Positions 20,612-33,574 of a DNA stretch of 64,000 bases are shown piece after piece. Source of the DNA: Lodderomyces elongisporus (taxonomy: Eukaryota > Ascomycota > Pichiomycetes > Serinales > Debaryomycetaceae); contig NC_083676.1 of assembly GCF_030384665.1 (NCBI RefSeq), positions 620,001-684,000 of the forward strand. The letters are read 5' to 3'. The stretch's first letter is position 1; the number at the start of each line of letters is the position of its first letter. The notes under the pieces were generated by a model. It had not been told where the DNA came from and searched no databases. It was given only the letters and a program-made list of their open reading frames with translations. The translations under genes were made by a program, and so were the position numbers.

Positions 20612-23600
20612 ATTTGTAAGAAAATAAAGATTGGAATACTTGACGATTTAAGAAAAGAAAAGAATGGGAAGGAAAGAAAGGGAAAAGGAAATGGAAAAGG
20701 AATAGAAAAATGTTGGGATTGAAGGATTTTCCTTTTATTGGAAGAAAAGAGAAGCAGGTTTATTTGAAAGGTCTATCTTTTGATCATAACTGGTCACTTT
20801 TATACCTTCTTCACTACTTTGCATTCCTTTCTCCTTTCACCTTTTTTTTGTTGAAAAAAAAATGCATGAGGCCCTGACTGTCTACTTTTGATATATTTTC
20901 TTGCACAAAAAATTATTGGGTACAATTGTGAAATTTTCAATGCACCATATTATTATCTATGCAATTAAGAGCTGGATTTGCAAGTAACTACTTGACAACT
21001 TGTAATGTTGTGACTTGGAATTATTAAAACGAACTAAGCTACTAAACAAACAACCAGATAAAACCAATTCAGCCAAAGAAAGATGATAAAAAGACTTAGT
21101 AGTGAGCCGTTCCTTAAGTGCCTAATGACCATAAAAAAATGCGAGCTACACTGAGAGTGATGACAGTGGTTGAATACAAACATTATAGGCTAAAGCACGA
21201 CATATTCAGTAGCTTTTGTAAAGTGTCAAGATAGCAGCAGTATCCAGTTCTGATACATACACATATAAATATGTACATGTTGTTGGTTTGGGAAACTAAG
21301 CACGGAAATCAATAAGCGTACTGATATAATATATGTATAAGAAACACACACACATTAGATTGGAATGAGAAAAACCAAAAAACCCAAAATAACCAAAAAA
21401 ATTGAAAAAACTTAATAAAAAAATGAAAGGAAAATACAAGTTCCTGATTCTTTTTACAGGCTAGTTTAATCTCTTGATGTGGGGTGATTTGGCTCTACAG
21501 GGGGGAGGGGAAGGGTTAATAATTTTTCTTTTATTATAAGTTGATTATTATATGGCATTCTTGCTACTTTTTTTTTTTTGTTTTGTTCTATCCTTAGATT
21601 CGCAGTTCTTGCTTGCTGATTGTGAACCCAATTTTCGAGATACAAATTACACACAGCAGTACCTTAGTTCAAACAAAACTTTCCATTTTTTCTTTGGAAC
21701 AATATTCTTTGTTAGAGAAGGAGTCTTGTCAACCATTCTTTTGACATCGATGGTTGTTTTTCTTTGCTAAATTTCCAAATGCATTTATTATTTTTACGAA
21801 ATATTTTTTTTTCTTGATCTTGATCTTTTTCTTTTTATTAATATTAAATTTTTCCAAAGGACCCTGCATGAATGTTTCAAAATGTCTTTGATCCTGCATC
21901 ATCAAACATTTTCTTGGTATTGAGTCACATCACCTCACTTTTCATATTTGAAAGATAATAAAGATTATATGTCTTGCGAATGGCGAACAACTTGGATAGT
22001 TTTGATAGTGATTGGTATATATATATATATATATATTTATATTTTTGCAAAATGGAATGATTAACAACAGTTCACTATGAAAGTAACTTTGATCTTGAAG
22101 AATTTACATGTTTGCTTTTTCATTTATTTCCTCTTTTTTTGGCTTCAACTTCAACCCAAAAAAAAATGAAAAAAAAAAAGAATTTGAAAACAATCTTGGG
22201 TTTCAAGCTGTTTTTTTTCTATTCTCTCAAATTGTTTCTAATTTCATATCGATATCTTTTTATTGGGGCTACTTACAATGGTACATGTTGGTTATAAATA
22301 TTCAAAATTAGTGTTTAATCACGTGAGTAGAGAACGCAATGCGTGATTTTGAGATATTGTAATACTAATTGGCCATGTAGGGAGGAAAGAAAAGTATAGT
22401 ATACAAAAAATACAACGTTGTGTTGCAGTTGTTACGATTGCGAAAAAGAGAAATGACAATGACTTTTTTTTTTAAAAAAAAAGTAAACAACCAAGATTTC
22501 GATATCAATCGATGGATTGAAATATTTTGAAACATAGGTGCAAGAATAATAGTATGAGTGAGTGTCTAGTGGATGTGTTTTTTGGTTTTATGGTGGTGGC
22601 AGATAGCAAGTTTGTATGTTGGAAGTAGTACATACATTCCCATTTATGAAATATCACTGAGTCTACCTTATTGGTTTCTCGTTAATTGCTGAACCAATCC
22701 TATCGTAGAAAGAAAATAGGGTATTTCACTTGTGTATACAAAATGAAGAGATACCTATACAAATGGCGAATGGGGTCACAACAACAAAGATGAGAGAGAA
22801 AAAAATGTATGTATATGAAATTTCCTTCTATGGTGTTGGTATTTGTGGGAGATGGGTTTTCGAAAACTCTCACAATAGTTTGTTTTGGTTTATTTTTGGT
22901 TTGTTTTTGGTTTATTTTTGGTTTGTTTTTGGTTTTGTTTTGTTATGTTATCTTCTGCTCTGTTCTCCATTGTGTGGCCAGTACTGCCAACAACTAAATG
23001 AACTTGGGCTATCAGCTACATAACAATCCTGCCTAAACTGTAACTTATAAACAAATCCGTAAAAAAACAGAAAAAAAATAAAAAAGGAATTTGGAAAGAC
23101 AAAATTGTTCATGAGATTTTGATTTCAATGTACCGAAAAATACTGCCGATGCCGATTCTATCTACTATTACAGATGTAACATACCAGCTGAATAATGATG
23201 GACAAAAAATAAAGAATCTCTGGAACATGGCGCAAAAAAAGTGAGGTGAAAGTTTGCGTGTTGAAATATTAGTGGGTGACGAACTGTGGCAGACGGAGGC
23301 GAGCAAAAGAGTAGGGGCTTATAAATGAACACATTCTCCGTTTTAAGACGAATGTTTGCCCAATCCATTCAAACAATGCTTATCATCTTCTGTTGTAATT
23401 TTTCTTTTTTGAAAAAGAAAAAAAAAAAGAAAAAATATAGATGAATCACTATTGAAAGGGTTATACGCATTGCTGTTCTTCTTCTTCTCCGTTTCCTCCC
23501 CCTCCAGAAATAAGAAAATGTTCAAATTTCAAACCACAATTCTAAAAATAGTAGCTAATTTTATCGGGTAGTTATCGAGTAGTCGCAGAGGCACCGGCTC

Positions 23601-24151
23601 ACATCATTTGCTGTTTTGTAATTGTTCTTTTCTCACTTACCTACTTACCTCCTTTCTTTCTTTCATATTTTATTTAGTTTAGTTTTGTAGATTTTGCCAA
23701 CAATTTCGAGGACAAAAATGTAAGGTAACAGAAAAGCGTTGGTGGAGATAGAGATAAGAGAATGTGTAGACCCAAGAAATTGTAAATTTCTGATTAGTAG
23801 CCATGTAGAGTGAAAGGAGAGTTGTTTATTTGATATCAGCGTCGCTGGAGGGTGGAAGAGGAAGAGGAGGAGGGAAGGGAAGGAGGGAAGGATCGAAGAT
23901 TGTAGAAGAGTGGCGCATAAATTGCCGTGTAGGTCATAAGTCCCACACACTGTATCTAGCAAGGCTTTTATAAGAATTGTTGTTTATGCTGCATTGTTTC
24001 TCTTCTTTTCTGTTGTTGTTGTTGTTGCTGCTTTACATTTCCCTTGCCTTTTGCAAATTGCAGAGCTAGCAACAACAGGCAATGCTTATATCGACTTGGT
24101 GATTTGTAGAAAGGAATAGAGACAAAGAGTGTGTGAGTTTGTGAGTTTGTG

Positions 24152-24225
24152 CGTTTGTGTGTTTACCTTGTGTGTTTACCTTGTGTGTTTACCTTGTGTG
24201 TTTACCTTGTGTGTTTACCTTGTGT
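24152..24225. repeat. 13-bp tandem repeat
   Basis: Five or more consecutive copies of a GTGTGTTTACCTT unit, continuing from a looser GTGAGTTT region on the left. Noncoding. Confidence 0.8.
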
Positions 24226-25915
24226 ATATGGTATGCCCAACTGTGCCTCTTTTGACTACTGTTTAGTGCTTGTTGATTGTAAATAAATTCTCAGTAATGC
24301 TTGGTTGGATGTTTTTAAAAACTCCTTTGTTACATCATCGGACATTGTTTCCTACGAGAAGAGTGAATTTGTCGGTGCGACAAAAAGGTAGAGTTACCAG
24401 CCATTTCATCCAGCAAAACAGCTCAACATTTGTGCAGCACACGTCCTAGTGGACACACACACATTTAGTCAGGCACTCACGCACGTTAGCACCGATACGA
24501 ACCTTTTTTTGTATTTTGTTTTTAATTTGTGTCTGATGTCTGAAAGCAAAATGTCTGCTGTCTGCTGTCTGCTGTCTGTTCTCTTTCGCCCTATTTTTCA
24601 CCGAATTACCCCTTTGCCCCTTTTCAAAAACTTTCACTACTTTTGTTTTCCGATTCATTCAATTCTAAAATCCTTTTTTTTTTTATTTTTGTTTTTCATT
24701 TTACAAGAAGTGAAATTAGGATAAAAGAGGCACTTTGATACAGCATTAACCATACCAAACAAAACAAAACAAAACAAACATACAATCAATCAATGAATCT
24801 GAACATAATTGATGTTTGATACAAACTTCAACAAGCAGGCAAAAGTTTTGCAATATTTCCTGCAATTGGTTGTTTTTTTTTTCCATTTTTTTTATTTCAA
24901 TTCTAATTTTAATTCTTCTTCGTCTTATGTCTATTTTTAAAATCACTCATCAATTTGCATGTAGTGCTAAGCATCCTTTTCTGATTATATTTTAACCCTT
25001 TGTGGGCTACAAACCACCATGAAACCGTCCAGCATTGTTCCTCCTCTCCCTATCAGTTTATGTTTATATTTTTACTTTCACTTTTGCTTTTGCTTTTGCA
25101 ACTTCAACATTGAACAATAAAAAAAAAACCACTACCATCAATTTGCTCAGACAAAAAAAAATTAAATAAATTAAATAAATTAAAAAAAAAACAAACATTA
25201 GTGTCTGTCCTAGTAGATCGGGAAACGTTGAACCAGCACCCAGCCATCAACGTAAACGTCATATCCCTTTCAAACACTCAACTTGCTTGTTAAACACCTA
25301 TGTTCACTTTATACTTCACCCTCTTTACTAACAAATTATCCCCTTTTAGACCCCCCTCCCCCTTGATCCCGATCTTGATTTTGTACTTCTGCGTGATCCA
25401 GGTACTGGTGTGTCTGTGCTGTTTAAATTTTATTTTTTGATTTTTTTTTTTTGCTTGGAGGAGTGATAGCCGATAGGCAATGGAAGTACATGCGATCTTC
25501 GATGGATTTGGTTTTTTTTTTTTTTTTTTTTTTTTTTTTGGTGGTTGTTGTTGCTGGGCAGTGTTGTTATATGCAAGTAATTAGATTGCCATATCAGTAT
25601 CCGAATCTCACACAAAACCAAAGACTGACAGAAAGAGAGAGAAAGAGAGAGAGACGTTTTCGATTGCAAATTTCTATTGTCCACTACAATACAATATGGT
25701 AAAGCAAAGTGTAGCAAAGTATAGCAAAGTTTAGTAAAATACAGGACAGTGCAAGATAGTATAGCATAGTTTCCAACTTGCTTAGTATGTAGAATCTAAT
25801 TTCAAATTACTTGCGTCATGATCCGCTACTGCCTGATTCATACAAACAGATGCATTTTTTGCATCACTCTCAACTGATTTTGCTCTGTTCGAGAAAGTTA
25901 CCATTTCCTATTGTC

Positions 25916-25923
25916 TATAAATA
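25916..25923 (+). promoter_or_regulatory. TATA box for the PIR gene
   Basis: TATAAATA, about 160 bp upstream of the ATG, followed by an A-rich leader. Position and sequence fit a strongly expressed wall-protein gene. Confidence 0.55.
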
Positions 25924-26083
25924 CACCAAGTTTTCTTCCTCCCATCAAAATTTTTTTGAATCACCTTAGATAAAAAAAAGGAATTTAACAAAAGAAAAGA
26001 TAAGAAAAGAATACTTTGCTTTTTCCCTTTAACAAAAACAAACCAAAGCAAAGCAAAAACTCATCCTACTCAATCTTTCAACT

Positions 26084-27145
26084 ATGAGAATTACAAATAC
26101 ATTCGCTACAACTGCTGCACTCATATCGTCGACGTTGGCTGCAACAGTACCATCCGCACCATGGTCAACTTTGACACCCACCGGTGCAATCCCTACAGAT
26201 GCATCGACAGATTGGTCCCACAGTTTTGGTATCCAGATAGAAACTATCGAAGTTGCATCTCAGCTAGCAACTGAGACTGGAACAATTGCTGGTAAAAAGA
26301 GAGACGTAGTCAATGGTTTGTCAGATGGTCAACCAAATGTTATTCCAACAGCCTCATATAGTATACTTTCCGAATCTGTTGCACCTGTTGCTCAAATCAC
26401 AGATGGTCAGATCCAACACCAAACCACTGCTGCTGCTGCAAGTGTTGTTAACCAAATCACAGATGGTCAGATCCAACACCAAACCACTGCTGCTGCTGCA
26501 AGTGTCGTTAACCAAATTGGTGACGGACAAATTCAACACCAAACTACTGCTGCTGCTGCAAGTGTCGTTAACCAAATTGGTGACGGACAAATTCAACACC
26601 AAACCACTGCTCAAACTGTTGCTGGTGTGAACCAAATAAGCGATGGCCAAATTCAAAATCCGTCCACTACTCTTCTCTCATCAGTCGCTGGTGCTGCACA
26701 AATCACTGATGGTCAAGTTCAAGCCACCAACACTGTTGCCGCTGAATCTCGTCTCCCCACCAATGCAACTGTTGCCACTTCTGGCAGTAGTGACCCTGTA
26801 GTCGAATCTGACAGCGCAGAACCTGAAGACACCAACATCCAAGAAGCATGCTACTCTTCAAATAACCTTGCCATGACATTACAAGACGGATTGCTCGCTG
26901 ACTCTAAAGGTAGAGTTGGTGCCATTGTTGCTAACCGTCAATTCCAATTTGATGGTCCTCCACCTCAAGCAGGAACAATTTATGCAGCTGGTTGGTCAAT
27001 TTCAAGTGATGGTTACTTGACCTTGGGTGACGCAGATGTCTTTTACCAATGTTTGAGCGGGGACTTTTACAACTTGTACGACGAGAATGTTGCTTCTCAA
27101 TGTAATGCCGTCAAATTGAAGATTATCAACTTTGTCGATTGTTAA
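26084..27145 (+). CDS. PIR1: PIR-family cell-wall protein
   Basis: A covalently bound mannoprotein linked to beta-1,3-glucan through alkali-sensitive bonds at its repeats. The 353-residue protein has, in order: a signal peptide (residues 1-19), a propeptide ending in a Kex2-type KKR site near residue 73, six PIR repeats of the Q-I-x-D-G-Q-[IV]-Q type (about 104-220), a Ser/Thr linker, and a C-terminal domain with four Cys. The Cys spacing is exactly C-66-C-16-C-12-C with the last Cys as the final residue, the defining PIR pattern. No GPI tail, as expected. The symbol is by family; the species may have more than one PIR gene. Confidence 0.93.
   Translation: MRITNTFATTAALISSTLAATVPSAPWSTLTPTGAIPTDASTDWSHSFGIQIETIEVASQLATETGTIAGKKRDVVNGLSDGQPNVIPTASYSILSESVAPVAQITDGQIQHQTTAAAASVVNQITDGQIQHQTTAAAASVVNQIGDGQIQHQTTAAAASVVNQIGDGQIQHQTTAQTVAGVNQISDGQIQNPSTTLLSSVAGAAQITDGQVQATNTVAAESRLPTNATVATSGSSDPVVESDSAEPEDTNIQEACYSSNNLAMTLQDGLLADSKGRVGAIVANRQFQFDGPPPQAGTIYAAGWSISSDGYLTLGDADVFYQCLSGDFYNLYDENVASQCNAVKLKIINFVDC
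26394..26633 (+). repeat. 60-bp PIR repeats
   Basis: Four 20-codon units in two nearly identical pairs: the first two read QITDGQIQ, the next two QIGDGQIQ, each followed by [12 protein letters not shown] or a close variant. Pairwise identity points to recent duplication of single units. Confidence 0.85.
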
Positions 27146-27312
27146 TTTGACAAACAATAACTATGCACACAAATAATACAATACGCTAACATACATCAGT
27201 CTCAAATGGTAGTGAAGGATGGATGAGTGTGGAAATATTATTTGAAATTTCATCACGTATAAATGTTTTTTCTTTTTTTTAAAACATTTCGTTTTTTCGT
27301 TTCGTTCGGTAT

Positions 27313-27359
<47 letters not shown>

Positions 27360-28014
27360 ATATAGATTTAAAGTAACAAGTTTTATTGCATTTTTTATAT
27401 TTACTTTTAAAGATCCTTGACCGTCCTCTACTAATGGCGGCTCAATAATTGTTTTTAAATTTCAAGAAATCGTGAAATAGGAACTTCAAGATCTCCGGTA
27501 CTCGCAGTAAGCAAAAATGGGTGAATGAGAGTCAGAGAGAGATGAAGGTTGAAGCGGCTCTTGTAAAAAAAAAATTTTAGACCGTTTCATAATGTATACT
27601 CATTCGTAGTTTCAAGACTCAATTTTCCATTTGCATTCTATACTTTCATTGTCTTTTCCCGCTTCCATCGAAACAGCTTATCATCGCTGTTACTTCTCAG
27701 TCAAATATATACATATGCCTCATATTTTCCTCAAGACATATAATTGGTCAATTGGCGGTCTCTACGTACTTGTTACGAAACAAACGACTATTGTACCAAA
27801 CTTCCATTGGTCTCTATGTTGTTAAGGTAAGCAATAAAGTGTAAGAATGTGTATAAATCTATTCGATATAACTAGAGCTTGTTTGTTTTTATTATTTTCA
27901 TTATTTTGTTGTTTCTCTCTCCCTCCCTCTCCCTTTCCCTCTTCCTCTTTATTTCTCTTTCCTTTTCCTTTTGCCCCAGTTGCCGCATTCCACCAAATCC
28001 AATGGACAGCACTT
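27146..28014. other. Convergent intergenic region, PIR to FPK1
   Basis: 3' regions of two converging genes. Contains a TA run passing into TGTA units (27313-27364) and C/T-rich DNA near 27920-27980. No gene supported. Confidence 0.4.
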
Positions 28015-30831
28015 CTACCTTTTCAAAAATCCTTTCAGCTTTGAAGGGCTTTGATCAGATGTCATAGTATATGCAACACTGGTGTATGCTGTCAGTTCTG
28101 GGTTGTAAATTGAATTTAGATTAAAATCTTCTTCAAACTCTTCGCCATACCGAAGTGTAACTGAACTGAATTTTGCAAATGGATCATTTGGATCGGTAAA
28201 AGTCTCAGTCCCAGGTTCCTTTTTTTCATTCAGTGCAGGTGTTTCCTCTGTTGGGGGTTTCTTGGGCAGAGATTCACGCTTTTTTGATGACGACTTGGTC
28301 AAAACTGGAATCATTGGTGGTTTTTGATGACGCAACAATGCCCATTGAGTGTTTTTGAAAAAGGAATGACACTTGATCTCAGACGCACCAGTCTTTGAAC
28401 CCAACCTTTTTTCTTCTTCCTTAATGAGCAATTTTTTAATCAAGCTTTTACAGCTGGATGAGATAGATTGAGTATCAGGAAACTTGACATCTCGCTTCAA
28501 AACATTGGCAAATGTCTTTTTCCGATCAGTACCTTTGAAAGGGGTTGTTCCAAACAACATCTCATAAAGAAAAATACCCAACGTCCACCAATCTACAGCA
28601 CTCGTGTGCCCTTTACCTCTTATAACTTCAGGCGCAATATACTCTTCGGTTCCCACAAATGAGTTTGTACGGAACCCATCAATACACGCCTTAGTATCTA
28701 TGGTTGGTCCATGATGCGGTGAGTTCGACCCAGAGGAAGTTAAATGCATTCCACTTTTCGCAAAAGTTATCTCCGGGTTTTTGGCCCTCTCACTTTGCTT
28801 TGACAAGTCAAAATCACTCAACATAATGTGTCCAGATTGATGCAAAAGTATGTTTTCGGGCTTTAAATCTCTGTATATGAACCCCATAAGGTGCAAATAT
28901 TCCAAAGCGGCAGTCACTTCTGCAGCATAAAACCTGGCATCATTCTCCGATATCGTTTTTGTTTCTCTAGTCTGAAGAGCACGGAAAAACTCCCCACCCA
29001 TACAGTACTCCATGCAGAGGTACAAATGTTCCTTGGATTGGAACGAATGGTACAAAGTGACAATAAATGGATGATTCGAAGTTGCTAAAATCTCCTGCTC
29101 AGCCAAAGCCCGCTTGATCTTGTTTCTCTCAATCATCTCCTTCTTGCTGAGAATTTTCATAGCATATAGTTTGTTAGACTGCATTTCCCGCACTAAATAT
29201 ACTTTCCCAACATCTCCCTTGCCCAATAATTTAATTTTTTCAAAACTATCTGGTCCAACTTGAACATCAACAGCTTTGGTTGCTGAATGGGAATATGTTC
29301 GATCCTGAGTATACGTCCTGGGCCTGCCAGAAACCTTGACTTCACCAATATGCTTATTTATATCAAACACTTCTTCATTGGGATCATTCCCTTGGTTCTG
29401 ATCCGTAGAGTCAAGCCTATCATTTGCCATCTTGTGGATCAATGGTGCAGATGCAACTCGTCTTAATGCTCTCTGAAATGGTGACACCGGTGGTGCAAGA
29501 CCACTGTCAACTTCAATTGGCTTTAACAGTATATCACTCTTGAGCTTCGAGGGAGTGTGTTCATTGTGCGGCGTTCCTAATGTTTCTGGCGTTTCTGGCC
29601 TGTGAGATGTATGAGATGTATGAGATGTATGAGATGTATGAGATGTATGAGATGTATGAGATGTATGCGATGTATGCGATGTATGCGCGATTCTCGGTGA
29701 AGCCAAATCTTCGCCCTCGTCATTATGCTTATTCTTCTTCTTCTGTTCCTGCTTTGTATCCAATTCAAGCTGCATCTCTAACCCTAGCCCTTTGCCCAGT
29801 TTTTGTATTTGCATTTGGTTTTGCCTTTGCTTGTCAACTGGTATATTTCTGTTTTTTTCTTCTTCTCCATCTTTTTCTTCTTCTTCTCCATCTTGTTCCT
29901 CATCTCCTGATGATATTTGATTGTGATGAACTTGCGGAGGCTTTGCAATTCCATTCTCATTCAATGAATACACTGAATCATTGTGTCTTAAAGCCACGGT
30001 GATTTCAGACTTGTTGGAGCCTAAAAAGTGTGGTTGTGGAGGCTGGTCTACTCCCAAATGAGGAGGTAAACCTTGATGATGGAAATACGGGTTGGCCTGC
30101 ACAACGGGACTGGCCTCATCACCCAAGTCATGTGACTCTGTAGGAATTGTGGGTCCTTTGGTGCCCATAGAAGCCGAGGAAACTGTTGGGGGTGTGTTTG
30201 ATGACGGAGCATCTACTGTAACCTGTGGAACTTGTAACACATTTGCTTTATTTGGCTTACTCAATTCATTACCATTTCCGGAAGATTGTCCAAATGGAGA
30301 TGACAACGATCTGATCCTACCCATGGTGGACTTGTCGTCTTGTGAGTTGAACGATGCAGATGGTATTCGAAATATGCTTCGAAGCTTGCTCATGCTCGTA
30401 CTATTATTAACATTGCCATTGTTATGGCTTTGATTTTGATTTTGTTTCTGATTTTGACTGCTATTATTACTGATAATACTATTGTGTTTGTAATCGTTGT
30501 TTAGTGTTTCATCTGTGTTGCTGGAGAGTGGTGGGACGTGTTGTGGTGAGTTTGAAGTTTGTGAATCGAATGCTGCTTCTGTCTTTTGACTATTATTTGA
30601 CTCAGTCTCCTTGTTAAATAAAAGACGCGATATCGATATTGATCTATTGCGGTTTCGTGACAGCGAACGAGAGGTGGGTCCAAGTTCAGGACTAGGATCT
30701 TGTGAATCCTTTCCGTTATTTATTTTGAAGGATAAATTTGAGGACTTATTTGAAGATGCGGTACTGGTTTCCGTATTATCATCATGCTTGGGGCTCGAAG
30801 TTGCAAGATTAAAAAGGGAGAGGTTAACCAT
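28015..30831 (-). CDS. FPK1: AGC-family Ser/Thr kinase, flippase kinase Fpk1/Kin82 type
   Basis: Phosphorylates aminophospholipid flippases (Dnf1/Dnf2 in S. cerevisiae) and so controls membrane asymmetry at the plasma membrane and Golgi. The 938-residue protein has a long disordered N-terminus (Ser/Asn/Gln-rich, a HTS repeat near 380-412) and a kinase domain at about 528-825: glycine loop [10 protein letters not shown], catalytic Lys in YAMKILSK, catalytic loop [11 protein letters not shown] near 650, and DFDLS in place of DFG, which is characteristic of the Fpk1/Kin82/NRC-2 subgroup. The T-loop has a long insert, then [14 protein letters not shown]. The tail contains [23 protein letters not shown], an AGC C-terminal extension. 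Kin82 is the alternative orthologue name; CUG yeasts generally have one such gene. Confidence 0.9.
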   Translation of the reverse strand: MVNLSLFNLATSSPKHDDNTETSTASSNKSSNLSFKINNGKDSQDPSPELGPTSRSLSRNRNRSISISRLLFNKETESNNSQKTEAAFDSQTSNSPQHVPPLSSNTDETLNNDYKHNSIISNNSSQNQKQNQNQSHNNGNVNNSTSMSKLRSIFRIPSASFNSQDDKSTMGRIRSLSSPFGQSSGNGNELSKPNKANVLQVPQVTVDAPSSNTPPTVSSASMGTKGPTIPTESHDLGDEASPVVQANPYFHHQGLPPHLGVDQPPQPHFLGSNKSEITVALRHNDSVYSLNENGIAKPPQVHHNQISSGDEEQDGEEEEKDGEEEKNRNIPVDKQRQNQMQIQKLGKGLGLEMQLELDTKQEQKKKNKHNDEGEDLASPRIAHTSHTSHTSHTSHTSHTSHTSHTSHTSHRPETPETLGTPHNEHTPSKLKSDILLKPIEVDSGLAPPVSPFQRALRRVASAPLIHKMANDRLDSTDQNQGNDPNEEVFDINKHIGEVKVSGRPRTYTQDRTYSHSATKAVDVQVGPDSFEKIKLLGKGDVGKVYLVREMQSNKLYAMKILSKKEMIERNKIKRALAEQEILATSNHPFIVTLYHSFQSKEHLYLCMEYCMGGEFFRALQTRETKTISENDARFYAAEVTAALEYLHLMGFIYRDLKPENILLHQSGHIMLSDFDLSKQSERAKNPEITFAKSGMHLTSSGSNSPHHGPTIDTKACIDGFRTNSFVGTEEYIAPEVIRGKGHTSAVDWWTLGIFLYEMLFGTTPFKGTDRKKTFANVLKRDVKFPDTQSISSSCKSLIKKLLIKEEEKRLGSKTGASEIKCHSFFKNTQWALLRHQKPPMIPVLTKSSSKKRESLPKKPPTEETPALNEKKEPGTETFTDPNDPFAKFSSVTLRYGEEFEEDFNLNSIYNPELTAYTSVAYTMTSDQSPSKLKGFLKR
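29596..29692 (-). repeat. 9-bp tandem repeat encoding His-Thr-Ser in FPK1
   Basis: Roughly ten copies of a 9-bp unit (CAT ACA TCT on the minus strand) encode an HTS array in the disordered N-terminal region. In-frame length variation is expected. Confidence 0.9.
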
Positions 30832-32550
30832 TGCGCTAGGTTTGATGTAAATATCTATCTATTTATATATGTATATATCCCGAAATGGCTGAGTGTTGCC
30901 CAAGGTTAAATATGTTTTATATGGTTTGGTGGAGCAAACTAATTTAATCTGCCTTTCCTTTCCTCCCCCCAGAATAAGTTGAAAAGAAAAAAAAATAATA
31001 ATAGATAAATAAATAAATAAATAAATAAATATATATGTATATATATATATATAGAAAGGAGAAAGAAATAAAAATAAAAATAAAAATAAAGTAGAAAATA
31101 TAAAAAAATGGCTTTCTCTCCACCTGTTCAAACTGAAAAGAAAAAAAAATTAATAAAAAGAAACAAAGGAATGAAAAAAAAATATATATATATATGTAAA
31201 AATTTAAGAGGGCTTTTCCAAATGGTGTTGCCAGTTTCATACCCTGCCTTAGTGGTGTCTCGATGTGCAATGCATTAGATTGCCAAAGAGTACTCTAGTA
31301 TCCAGTAAATTTTTAGAGACTGTTGTTCATTATTCTTCAGCGTACACTCATATTGTTGGAGGTTCTTTTGATTGACGCACCTTCTGCCCTGTGCCCCCTT
31401 TTTGTCTTATTTTTCTCCCTCTCAACAAAAGTTCCAAAGCCAAAGTCAAAGTCAGAGCCAGAGCCAAACCAACAAAAAACTAAATAGAAATTAGACAATA
31501 AAAAATTCATACAAAAAATAAATACATAAAAAAAATGACCAATCAATAAATGAATTTGAAAAAGTGCCTTTTCTGTATAATCAGTATTACTTTAGTCTTT
31601 CTTTCCACCCTCAAATTCCAGAACCCCCCCCCCTCCATCGCCCCACGACTGTTGACCTCCAACGCTTACAAACTCACACAATTATCAGCAATATTCTACC
31701 AGCAATCGACCACAACCAACCATTTGAGGAATCACTATCACTGCCGCGAGTGATGATAGTGTTCGTTCTATTTAAAGCACGGCACAAAAAAAAAACACAG
31801 TAAAGCTACATCTTTCAAAGACTAAACACATGGTGTGGATGTATGTATGTATGTATTATGCAATATATAGTTGTTATTTTTTTACAAGCGTTCATTCCGA
31901 AATAACAAACCATGACATGAAGGGCATTGAACACCGCATCATACATTTGAGCAAGTGTACAATGGCGTTTTGACCAAATAATTACATCGCAACCGAGACA
32001 ATACAAACAACTGATATATACAAGATCATTAAGCCATGGAATTCAGATTTATCCATTCTTTTCTCTTGTTCCACATCTTATTCTGTTTTAATTCTAGCAC
32101 TTGCTCTTCGTAGTAAAATGAATTCCTGTTCTATCGTTGAAGTAAAAAAAAAAAGACAAGAGGGGAAAAGAAGCGATAACCAATAAACCTTTGAGAATGG
32201 AGCACATCATTTAAAGACCAAAATCTAAAACCAAGAACCAAAGAACAAAAAACAAAAAACAAAAAAAACAAAAAAACATAAAGGTATTTTCATGTGGCTC
32301 TGCCGATGACCTTGATGCTGTGTCTTCTCGTCATATTTTGTTTTTTCAAAATGATATTCGGTCAGCTTTAATTGCCAAAGCAAAATTCGAATCCATCTCC
32401 TTTATTCAGTACAATGCACACGGCACTCTGTTCTCTGTATTTGAGGTAGCTTATCTTCTATGTCTTGTAGATACTGTCCCACTTCTCCTCCTCCTCCGCC
32501 CCCCCCCCCACTATACTAAGATACGCTCATTATTAGCTCCTTTGAGTAAT
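30832..32550. other. FPK1 upstream and TRM112 downstream region
   Basis: 1.7 kb without a supported gene. Features: TAAA and TA microsatellites (31000-31055, 31180-31195), a C9 run (31624-31632), a TGTA run (31837-31855), an AAC/AAAC-rich tract (32240-32280) and a C10 run near 32502. Small open frames here have no recognisable content. Confidence 0.4.
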
Positions 32551-32943
32551 TCAATTAACCAAATGTGGAGGAAGCAAAAAGTTTGGAATTGAATTTTTGA
32601 TATAGTAAATGTGCTGACAGTTCTTGCATACCATCTGGCCCTCAACCAATTGCGTCTCCATGAGCAAAGTGTGCAAATCTTTCAACACCACCACGTCGTC
32701 CTCCATGATAGGATCCAAGCCTTCAGGCTTGGTCTGTGGAATTGAGTCATTGCCCAAATCTCTAGCAACTGCAACAACTGCATCCCAGTCTAATTTATCA
32801 AGCATATGAAGCACATACTCAGGTTTGAATTCCTGCTCCTGCTGCACTAGCTGGCATTCTTTATACTGAAGAGGAAACGAATCTGTCGAAGACTGACATG
32901 CCTTAACGGCACATTTGACAAAGTTTGTAGTTATGAATTTCAT
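32551..32943 (-). CDS. TRM112: Trm112, activator subunit of methyltransferases
   Basis: A small zinc-binding protein that activates several methyltransferases in yeast: Trm9 and Trm11 (tRNA), Bud23 (18S rRNA) and Mtq2 (eRF1). The 130 residues match the family length (135 in S. cerevisiae). The N-terminus MKFITTNFVKCAVKAC gives the first Cys pair and VCKNCQHIYYIKNSIPNFLLP near the C-terminus the second pair plus the signature NxIPNxLLPxH. The central helical insertion (EYVLHMLDKLDWDAVVAVARDLG) is also typical. Start ATG is unambiguous. Divergent from RPN12. Confidence 0.95.
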   Translation of the reverse strand: MKFITTNFVKCAVKACQSSTDSFPLQYKECQLVQQEQEFKPEYVLHMLDKLDWDAVVAVARDLGNDSIPQTKPEGLDPIMEDDVVVLKDLHTLLMETQLVEGQMVCKNCQHIYYIKNSIPNFLLPPHLVN

Positions 32944-33574
32944 TCTTGATGATGTGATGCAGTAGTTTGATTTTAAAATCGGCTAAAGAATTTCGTATCT
33001 TTCTTCTTATAGAGTAGAACAGTTCTGTCCACAAGCAAAGTTCAAAGTAAGAAAAATTTTTCTGGAAAGTGAACACTTTAATTTAATCGTAAACCAATTT
33101 TTTAAATCAAAGTTGATTAAAACAAGAAAAGAATGAAAGAAAATGAAAAAAAAAAATAGAAGAATATGAAAAAAAAAAAAAAAACTTGATTAAAATGTTG
33201 CGAAAAATTGGTCTTCAAAAGATGAGTTATGAGACGAAGAACCGAAGAGTGGGTGCCGAGTGGTTTTTTTGATGCCAAAATAATCAAGTAAAAAAAATAT
33301 ATATATGTATGTATATATTTATATATATATATATATAAATATATATATATATAAATATATATATATTTCACCATTTGTGCACGACTCTTTCTACTGTGCT
33401 TGTCAAATCCCTCTTCCTCTTGTTTGTCGTTTTTCGTGTGCGACTTGTTTCAAGAAGTTGACGATCTAGATATATTCTAAGCTGGGAGTGGCAATCTTTT
33501 GAGCCCAATTCAACTATTCCATATTTCCAATAAACATCAGATAAACAAAACATTACATAAAACAATCTCAAAAC
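32944..33574. other. Divergent promoter region, TRM112/RPN12
   Basis: 632 bp between two start codons. Middle part is A-rich (33140-33185) and a TATA-type microsatellite fills 33297-33367. No specific activator site recognised; a strict proteasome-control element (GGTGGCAAA) was not found. Confidence 0.4.

Larger units (their letters stand above)
20612..26083. other. 5.5 kb gene-poor region between the two wall-protein genes
   Basis: Divergent upstream DNA of the Rhd3-like and PIR genes. No supported gene. Contains a consensus Gcn4 heptamer TGAGTCA (21921-21927), a CACGTG (22320-22325), a TA run (22016-22036), TTTGG-rich T/G DNA (22885-22940), a 13-bp tandem repeat (24152-24225), and a T28 run (25512-25539). 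Candidate TACTAAC branch-like sites (e.g. 25327) have no matching exon. Probably extended promoters. Confidence 0.45.

Noticed and set aside
25320..25360. TTACTAAC followed by TTTTAG, a possible branch site and acceptor upstream of the PIR gene
   Set aside because: No plausible donor and no sensible exon; the following DNA is C-rich noncoding. A 5' UTR intron cannot be excluded without RNA data.
32380..32400. ATTCGAATCC resembling a tRNA B box
   Set aside because: No A box at the right distance and no acceptor stem can be paired.
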